Shown piece by piece: positions 7,464 to 11,265 of a DNA stretch of 11,265 nucleotides; positions within the stretch are counted from its first letter, which is position 1, and the number at the start of each line of letters is the position of its first letter. Origin of the DNA: Bacillota bacterium (GTDB taxonomy: Bacteria > Bacillota > Clostridia > Acetivibrionales > Acetivibrionaceae); the NCBI GenBank assembly GCA_023421115.1, contig JAEZUI010000114.1, positions 1 to 11,265 on the forward strand, written 5' to 3'. The notes beneath the pieces were generated by a model. That model was not told the DNA's origin, made no database searches, and worked only from the letters and a program-made list of their open reading frames with translations. The translations under genes were made by a program, and so were the position numbers.

Positions 7464-7742
7464 TTATCCTTCTGTTATCTCTTCTTCTTCAGCAGGAACA
7501 TCAACTTCCTTGCTATTCAACCTGTGTGCTACTGTTTCAGGCTGAACTGCGGATAAAATAATGTGATCGCTATCGGTAATTATTACCGCTCTTGTTCTTC
7601 TTCCATATGTTGCATCTACAAGCATCCCACGCTCTCTTGCTTCTTGAATTATTCTCTTTATTGGAGCAGACTCAGGACTTACTATAGCAACTAGTCTGCT
7701 AGCCGACACAATATTTCCAAACCCTATGTTTATTAACTTCAT
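7464..7742 (-). CDS. remA: RemA-family DNA-binding regulator (DUF370)
   Basis: A 92-residue protein matching the RemA/YlzA family almost throughout: KLINIGFGNIVSASR at the start, VSPESAPIKR, ARERGMLVDATYGRRTRAV and LSAVQPETVAHRL. In Bacillus subtilis RemA binds DNA as a ring-shaped oligomer and activates biofilm-matrix and osmoprotection genes. Arg16 and Pro27 here align with Arg18 and Pro29, positions where, as I recall, loss-of-function mutations arose in Bacillus. The tail after residue 76 is acidic (AEEEEITEG). AGGAGG lies eight bases before the ATG. It sits 19 nt after yicC and 12 nt before gmk, as in many Firmicutes. Its targets in a cellulolytic clostridium are unknown. Confidence 0.95.
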   Translation of the reverse strand: MKLINIGFGNIVSASRLVAIVSPESAPIKRIIQEARERGMLVDATYGRRTRAVIITDSDHIILSAVQPETVAHRLNSKEVDVPAEEEEITEG

Positions 7743-7761
7743 TAAATATTCCTCCTAGTAC

Positions 7762-8640
7762 TTATTCAATATTTTGAATCTGTTCTCTTATTTTCTCCAA
7801 TTCACTCTTAATTTCAACGACAAATTTTGTTATATTTAAATCATTGGCCTTTGAACCAATGGTATTTATTTCCCTATTCATCTCCTGAATCAAAAAGTCA
7901 AGCTTTCTCCCGACCGACTGACCAGTTTTTAAAGTCTCACGAAGCTGATTTATATGACTTGAAAGTCTCACCAGTTCCTCATCAATACTGCACCTGTCTG
8001 CAAATATTGCCACCTCTGTTGCCATCCTGTTTTCATCAGCAACCTGCTGCTCCATCATTTCCTTTATTCTGTTTTCTAACTTATACTTATATTCTTTTAC
8101 CACTTCAGGGGCTCTTATACCAATTTCTTTTACAATATTCTCAATAAAATCAGTTTTCTCCAAAATACTGTTTTTCAAACCTTCTCCTTCAATTTGACGC
8201 ATATTGATTAAAGAATCAATGGCACTATTTAAAGCTTCACTCAAAAGCTTCCACATTTTTTCCTCGTCCTGTTCTGCTTTCTCAACTTTCAACACATCAG
8301 GAAATTTTGCAATAAGGGAAACAGATATATCATCCTGAAGACTATACTTGTCTTTAAGCTGTCTCACTGTATTTATATATGCCTTTGCAAGGCTTTCATC
8401 AATCACTATGCACTTCGCGTCCTCACTGAAATCATCAAAACTTATGAAAACATCTGCTTTTCCTCTTGATACTGACTTACTTACCACTTCTCTTACCTTA
8501 TCTTCAAGAAATGATATTTGTCTTGGTATTTTTATATAAACATCACTGTATCTGTGGTTCACAGTTTTGATCTCAACAAGACACTCCATTCCGTCTGTCT
8601 GTGACTTACCCCTTCCAAATCCGGTCATACTTTTTATCAT
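7762..8640 (-). CDS. yicC: YicC/YloC-family endoribonuclease
   Basis: A 292-residue cytoplasmic protein with the family's two conserved ends: IKSMTGFGRG at the N terminus and EMNREINTIGSKAND with KFVVEIKSELEKIREQ at the C terminus (DUF1732 part). The middle is charged and predicted helical, as usual for the family. YicC in E. coli and YloC in Bacillus subtilis have been reported as endoribonucleases acting in RNA turnover. The ATG at 8640 is preferred because it gives the family-typical MIKSMTGFGRG; an in-frame TTG two codons upstream (8646) sits closer to the GAGG motif and is the alternative. It is the first gene of the remA-gmk-rpoZ-coaBC cluster, 19 nt ahead of remA. Confidence 0.96.
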   Translation of the reverse strand: MIKSMTGFGRGKSQTDGMECLVEIKTVNHRYSDVYIKIPRQISFLEDKVREVVSKSVSRGKADVFISFDDFSEDAKCIVIDESLAKAYINTVRQLKDKYSLQDDISVSLIAKFPDVLKVEKAEQDEEKMWKLLSEALNSAIDSLINMRQIEGEGLKNSILEKTDFIENIVKEIGIRAPEVVKEYKYKLENRIKEMMEQQVADENRMATEVAIFADRCSIDEELVRLSSHINQLRETLKTGQSVGRKLDFLIQEMNREINTIGSKANDLNITKFVVEIKSELEKIREQIQNIE

Positions 8641-8694
8641 AATCAATTCATCCTCTTTTATGAATTTAATATAGTCTTATTCCAAACAATATGT

Positions 8695-8722
8695 ATTATA
8701 ACATAATTATCGATAATTTGAA
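8695..8722 (-). promoter_or_regulatory. Candidate sigma-A promoter of the yicC-remA-gmk cluster
   Basis: TTCAAA (8722-8717) and a perfect TATAAT (8700-8695) lie 16 nt apart on the minus strand, with a TG one base upstream of the -10 (extended -10). The leader to yicC would be about 50 nt. The spacer contains a perfect 14-bp palindrome, AATTATCGATAATT (8705-8718), placed where a repressor would block polymerase. Confidence 0.6.
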
Positions 8723-8893
8723 GGGATTTTCTTAATATTTTTTGTGTTTTTTCCTGTTTTCTCTCATTTACTTAACCAAAATACTTTTTAGGAAATTCCC
8801 AAAAACTTTGCAATTACCTTTCAAAAATTGGATTTACATTTTTGCATATCAAAATAATGTTTTTAACTATTGTATAGATTTTTTTGAAATGTA
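8723..8893. other. AT-rich intergenic stretch with no gene
   Basis: This lies between the galactanase terminator and the yicC promoter. No coding frame is supported. A palindromic TTTT-N-GGAAATTCC-N-AAAA arrangement at 8786-8804 is the only structured spot seen. Confidence 0.5.
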
Positions 8894-8929
8894 GAAAAAA
8901 GCTGCCTTTATCTTATAGACAGCTTTTTC
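8894..8929 (-). terminator. Rho-independent terminator of the galactanase gene (probably bidirectional)
   Basis: AAAAAGCTG and CAGCTTTTT (8896-8904 and 8920-8928) form a 9-bp stem around a 15-nt loop. On the minus strand it runs into a T tract 28 nt beyond the galactanase stop codon. The plus strand also ends in T residues, so it could work both ways. It isolates the galactanase gene from yicC. Confidence 0.85.
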
Positions 8930-8956
8930 GATCTATAGAATTTTCTAAAAATAAAT

Positions 8957-10687
8957 CTATCTCATTCCAAGTAAGATTTGCCTTAAGTAACCGAAATCAA
9001 TGGAATTTACTGTTCCGCTGCCGTCAATATCGGCTCCCATATATCCAACATTAGGGTCGTCAGTAGGAAATTGATTTATTAACCCCAACAAATACCTTCT
9101 CATATGTCCGAAATCAATGGAATTAACTGTTCCGTTTCCATCGACGTCTCCCTTTACAACGGTATGAGTCGTAGGTGTAGGAGAAGGTGTCTTAACTTGA
9201 GTTGGTGTTGGTGTTCGCGTATCACTAACAGGTACAAACTTCCAATCTTGATTCGATCCGCTTACATCAGACCATTGCTGAATTGTACCACCATCATCGG
9301 TAGACCACTTATAGACATCAAGAATTTTTGCGCTGCTACGGTTTTTTACTTTGTAATAACCGTCACCAGCATCTATAAATTGCCACTGCTGATTGTTACC
9401 GCCATTGCTGTACCATTGAATTATAGCTCCGCCATCGGCACTTGAATTATCCTGAACGTCCAAAACATATCCGCTCGATGCACTGACTATCTTTTTGTAA
9501 CCACTTCCCATATCAACCAGATGCCACTTCTGACTTGAACTTCCGTTGTCAGTCCATTGTACCAGTTGAGATGCCCGTGCGCCATCTCTTGCATCAAGGA
9601 CCTTGCCGCTGTTCTTATTAACTATTTTATACTTTGTAGTATCTGAAATAGGTTCAGTAATAATACCTTCAGCAGCATTAATCTTTATAGTGCTGTAATA
9701 GGGCAATTCAAGACTTGTATCCGATTTAAACTCCAAAGGCAGCCAAACATATTGAGAATCGTTTACTTTTCCTCCCCATGCACCTGCCCATCTATCTCCA
9801 GTATATAGGTATGTAGTCTCCTTTGAACCTTGAACAGGTATAATAAATGCCGGTTGTGACTTATATGTAGTGGAATCTCCTAGATTATATAGTTCCGACC
9901 AACCACTGGCCAGATTTTTTGAATAGGCATATTTTGTCTGATTAGGACTCCATCCTGTACAACCCGATGTTATAAGATAGTAATAGTCATTTCTTTTAAT
10001 CAGGCATGGAGCTTCTCTCTGCTTGCCCACATATAATTTGGTTTTTAGTGAAGCTATATTCTTATAGTCAGAAGTCAGTTCGTACAAGTGCAAATCCATG
10101 TTTTCATTGGAAGATGATATGAAATATCCTTTTCCGTCGGTATCAACAAATACATTGCAATCCCTTGACATATATCCGGGAAGGTCGTGATCTATAACCC
10201 CTCTAGTAGCATAGGGCCTAAAACTTCCCTGATATGTATATTTACCATCGGGGGTCTTACAATAGGCAACGGCAGCCCTTGCCTCACCATAATGTACTCC
10301 ATTCTCCCAATGCATCCACATAACAAATTCTTTAGTCGATGCATTATACATAACTTTAGGCCTTTCAACGTTGCACTTATTGAGTTCCGATGCTGAATTA
10401 GGTGATAATACTTCGCCTCTGAATTCCCAGTTCACTAGGTCTTGGGATCTGTAGCATCTTACTCCTAAGAAGTAATTTGAGCTGTCACGATACTCTCCAT
10501 ACCAATAATAATAGCCTTCATACTTAATCATACCACCACCATGGGCATGTATGACGTTTCCTGATGTGTCTTTAAACTGATTTCCGTTTGTAATTGTAGC
10601 CTCAGCAGTCACAGATATTGATGGTATTGTGGTTGTAAGCATGGCTAGCAAAACAACCAAAGCAAGTGAAATAAACGACTTTTTCAT
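8957..10687 (-). CDS. Secreted cellulosomal GH43-like exo-beta-1,3-galactanase (GH43 - CBM13 - dockerin I)
   Basis: A 576-residue exported enzyme. Residues 1 to about 29 form a signal peptide (MKKS, then a hydrophobic core ending near SVTAEA). The GH43-type five-bladed propeller spans about 35-345, with HAHGGGMIKYEGYYYWYGE, VERPK (Glu108), REAP (Glu225) and SQPAF (Gln278). This pattern fits subfamily 24 exo-beta-1,3-galactanases, and the order GH43-CBM13-dockerin is that of Ct1,3Gal43A of C. thermocellum. A three-fold CBM13 (about 351-487) carries Q-x-W at 386-388, 433-435 and 480-482. A Pro/Thr linker follows. The dockerin (about 512-576) has two calcium loops (Asp514/516/Asn518/Asp525; Asp553/555/Ser557/Asp564). 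It should act outside the cell, docked on a scaffoldin, releasing galactose from arabinogalactan. The ATG at 10687 is chosen for its signal peptide and the GGGGGG site 10 nt upstream. Subfamily is inferred from motifs. Confidence 0.9.
   Translation of the reverse strand: MKKSFISLALVVLLAMLTTTIPSISVTAEATITNGNQFKDTSGNVIHAHGGGMIKYEGYYYWYGEYRDSSNYFLGVRCYRSQDLVNWEFRGEVLSPNSASELNKCNVERPKVMYNASTKEFVMWMHWENGVHYGEARAAVAYCKTPDGKYTYQGSFRPYATRGVIDHDLPGYMSRDCNVFVDTDGKGYFISSSNENMDLHLYELTSDYKNIASLKTKLYVGKQREAPCLIKRNDYYYLITSGCTGWSPNQTKYAYSKNLASGWSELYNLGDSTTYKSQPAFIIPVQGSKETTYLYTGDRWAGAWGGKVNDSQYVWLPLEFKSDTSLELPYYSTIKINAAEGIITEPISDTTKYKIVNKNSGKVLDARDGARASQLVQWTDNGSSSQKWHLVDMGSGYKKIVSASSGYVLDVQDNSSADGGAIIQWYSNGGNNQQWQFIDAGDGYYKVKNRSSAKILDVYKWSTDDGGTIQQWSDVSGSNQDWKFVPVSDTRTPTPTQVKTPSPTPTTHTVVKGDVDGNGTVNSIDFGHMRRYLLGLINQFPTDDPNVGYMGADIDGSGTVNSIDFGYLRQILLGMR
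8991..9134 (-). repeat. Dockerin duplication at DNA level
   Basis: A 27-nt stretch at 8991-9017 recurs at 9108-9134 with a single base difference. Each encodes GTVNSIDFG of one dockerin calcium-binding repeat. Dockerins are always two-fold, but the near identity of the DNA exceeds what the protein alone requires and suggests recent duplication or gene conversion. Confidence 0.8.
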
Positions 10688-10697
10688 AAAGAAATAT

Positions 10698-10703
10698 CCC
10701 CCC
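10698..10703 (-). promoter_or_regulatory. Ribosome binding site deciding the galactanase start
   Basis: A run of six G on the minus strand lies 10 nt before the ATG at 10687. The in-frame ATG at 10705 overlaps this run and would add six residues ahead of the signal peptide, so it is rejected. Confidence 0.7.
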
Positions 10704-10705
10704 AT

Positions 10706-10899
10706 TTATATGCTTAAAACAAAATTGATATGATTTTTTCTTCATTTGATACTTAGCTTTGATTATTTTGTGATGAATTGTTCGAATAGAATACTGTATG
10801 TTTTTTTAAATTGCAGTTTCAATCGGCTAAATACGTTTTGTAAACTTTCGATGTATTTGTTTTTTAGAATTACTTAATTTAATTTGTTTGTTTATATAA
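10706..10899 (-). other. Long AT-rich 5' leader region of the galactanase gene
   Basis: About 200 nt lie between the candidate promoter and the ATG. No riboswitch core, terminator-like hairpin or small gene with a ribosome binding site is seen. The T/A tracts at 10801-10807 and 10860-10865 are the main features. Confidence 0.4.
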
Positions 10900-10928
10900 A
10901 TTATAGACTACATGGACAAAAATTACAA
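10900..10928 (-). promoter_or_regulatory. Candidate promoter of the galactanase gene
   Basis: TTGTAA (10928-10923; four of six matches to TTGACA) and a perfect TATAAT (10905-10900) are 17 nt apart on the minus strand. This would give a leader of about 205 nt. An alternative -10 (TATTCT near 10790) lacks a -35 partner at good spacing. Confidence 0.45.
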
Positions 10929-11044
10929 TATGTCTTGTTAGTGATGTTATTTGTGTATACTTCAAGATATTTCGTCAATTCAATAAGATTCTCTTGGCTC
11001 TTACTTAAAAAAACTTGAGGTGACGGGCTATATAGATAGATTTC
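10929..11044. other. Intergenic stretch with no recognised feature
   Basis: AT-rich sequence between the galactanase promoter and the right repeat. I see no coding frame with a ribosome binding site, no terminator and no clear palindrome. Confidence 0.45.
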
Positions 11045-11265
11045 TTTTTTGGGGGGATGCGATTTGGGGCCTGAATGAAGGGGGGGTGCCTGTTGTTTTA
11101 GTGTCAAACGACTCCATTACATGACCTTCGCAAAGAATCTGTAGCCTCAGCTTGATAATTTTCGCCGCGTCTATGCGACATCCTGTCGCGAGACGCTAAA
11201 AATGCCATCCGTGGCATTTTTGCTTCAAATTATCAAGCTTTCGGCAACAGCTTCTAATGCTCAGG
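11045..11265. repeat. Right copy of inverted, structured dispersed repeat
   Basis: This is the inverse of positions 1-217 and reaches 51 nt further, to the window edge. A compact fold is visible on the plus strand. A 13-bp perfect closing stem (11149-11161 with 11227-11239) encloses two hairpins. The first has two perfect 6-bp segments, 11167-11172/11191-11196 and 11175-11180/11184-11189, with a 3-nt loop. The second is a perfect 10-bp hairpin (11198-11207/11212-11221) with loop TCCG. An outer 9-bp stem with one mismatch (11134-11142/11247-11255) extends it. The tail at 11051-11086 is G-rich. No gene is present. It could be a palindromic extragenic element, a non-autonomous mobile element or a structured RNA. 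Confidence 0.85.

Noticed and set aside
10780..10860. CGAA and CGTA motifs upstream of the galactanase that could be -10 elements for clostridial sigma-I factors
   Set aside because: No matching -35 element at suitable spacing could be recognised, and four-base motifs are frequent by chance.
10901..11107. A 68-codon minus-strand open frame upstream of the galactanase
   Set aside because: It starts inside the repeat, runs through its G/C-tract tail, overlaps the candidate promoter, lacks a ribosome binding site and resembles no protein family.
1..11265. A composite transposon bounded by the inverted end repeats
   Set aside because: The interior is conserved housekeeping genes in a normal order. 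There is no transposase, integrase or target-site duplication visible, and the repeats lie exactly at the window edges, as expected for a contig break.

Overview
The window reads as chromosomal DNA from an anaerobic, cellulosome-producing clostridium (Acetivibrio / Ruminiclostridium / C. thermocellum-like). It is AT-rich, its ribosome binding sites are strong AGGAGG-type, it carries the Firmicutes gene order yicC-remA-gmk-rpoZ-coaBC, and it encodes a secreted glycoside hydrolase with a C-terminal type I dockerin. The species is inferred from these traits, not proven.

All eight convincing genes are on the minus strand, so transcription runs from right to left. From the right: (i) a GH43-like exo-beta-1,3-galactanase with signal peptide, CBM13 lectin module, Pro/Thr linker and dockerin (8957-10687), with a candidate promoter about 200 nt upstream and its own terminator; (ii) a housekeeping cluster behind a candidate promoter at 8695-8722: yicC (endoribonuclease), remA (DNA-binding regulator), gmk (guanylate kinase), rpoZ (RNA polymerase omega), coaBC (coenzyme A synthesis); (iii) glyS (glycyl-tRNA synthetase), with its own candidate promoter and a strong terminator; (iv) ppdK (pyruvate, phosphate dikinase), with its own terminator. 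The cluster links nucleotide supply, transcription, RNA turnover, CoA and translation. PPDK is the PEP/pyruvate enzyme many cellulolytic clostridia use in PPi-linked glycolysis. The galactanase is a separate, exported unit for arabinogalactan side chains of plant cell walls.

The least ordinary part is at the two ends. About 217 bp at the left edge and 220 bp at the right edge are inverted copies of one non-coding repeat that is clearly more GC-rich than its surroundings. The right copy can fold into a three-way junction: a perfect 13-bp closing stem, a 12-bp two-part hairpin and a perfect 10-bp hairpin with a 4-nt loop. The left copy has an extra 50-nt module carrying its own hairpin. Because the repeats lie exactly at the window edges, the window may be a draft contig that stopped in a dispersed repeat family. 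I found no phage, CRISPR, transposase or defence genes.

Other observations: AT-rich palindromes inside or beside candidate promoters (ppdK, coaBC, yicC operon), and a nearly stop-free minus-strand frame between glyS and ppdK that may be a decayed gene.
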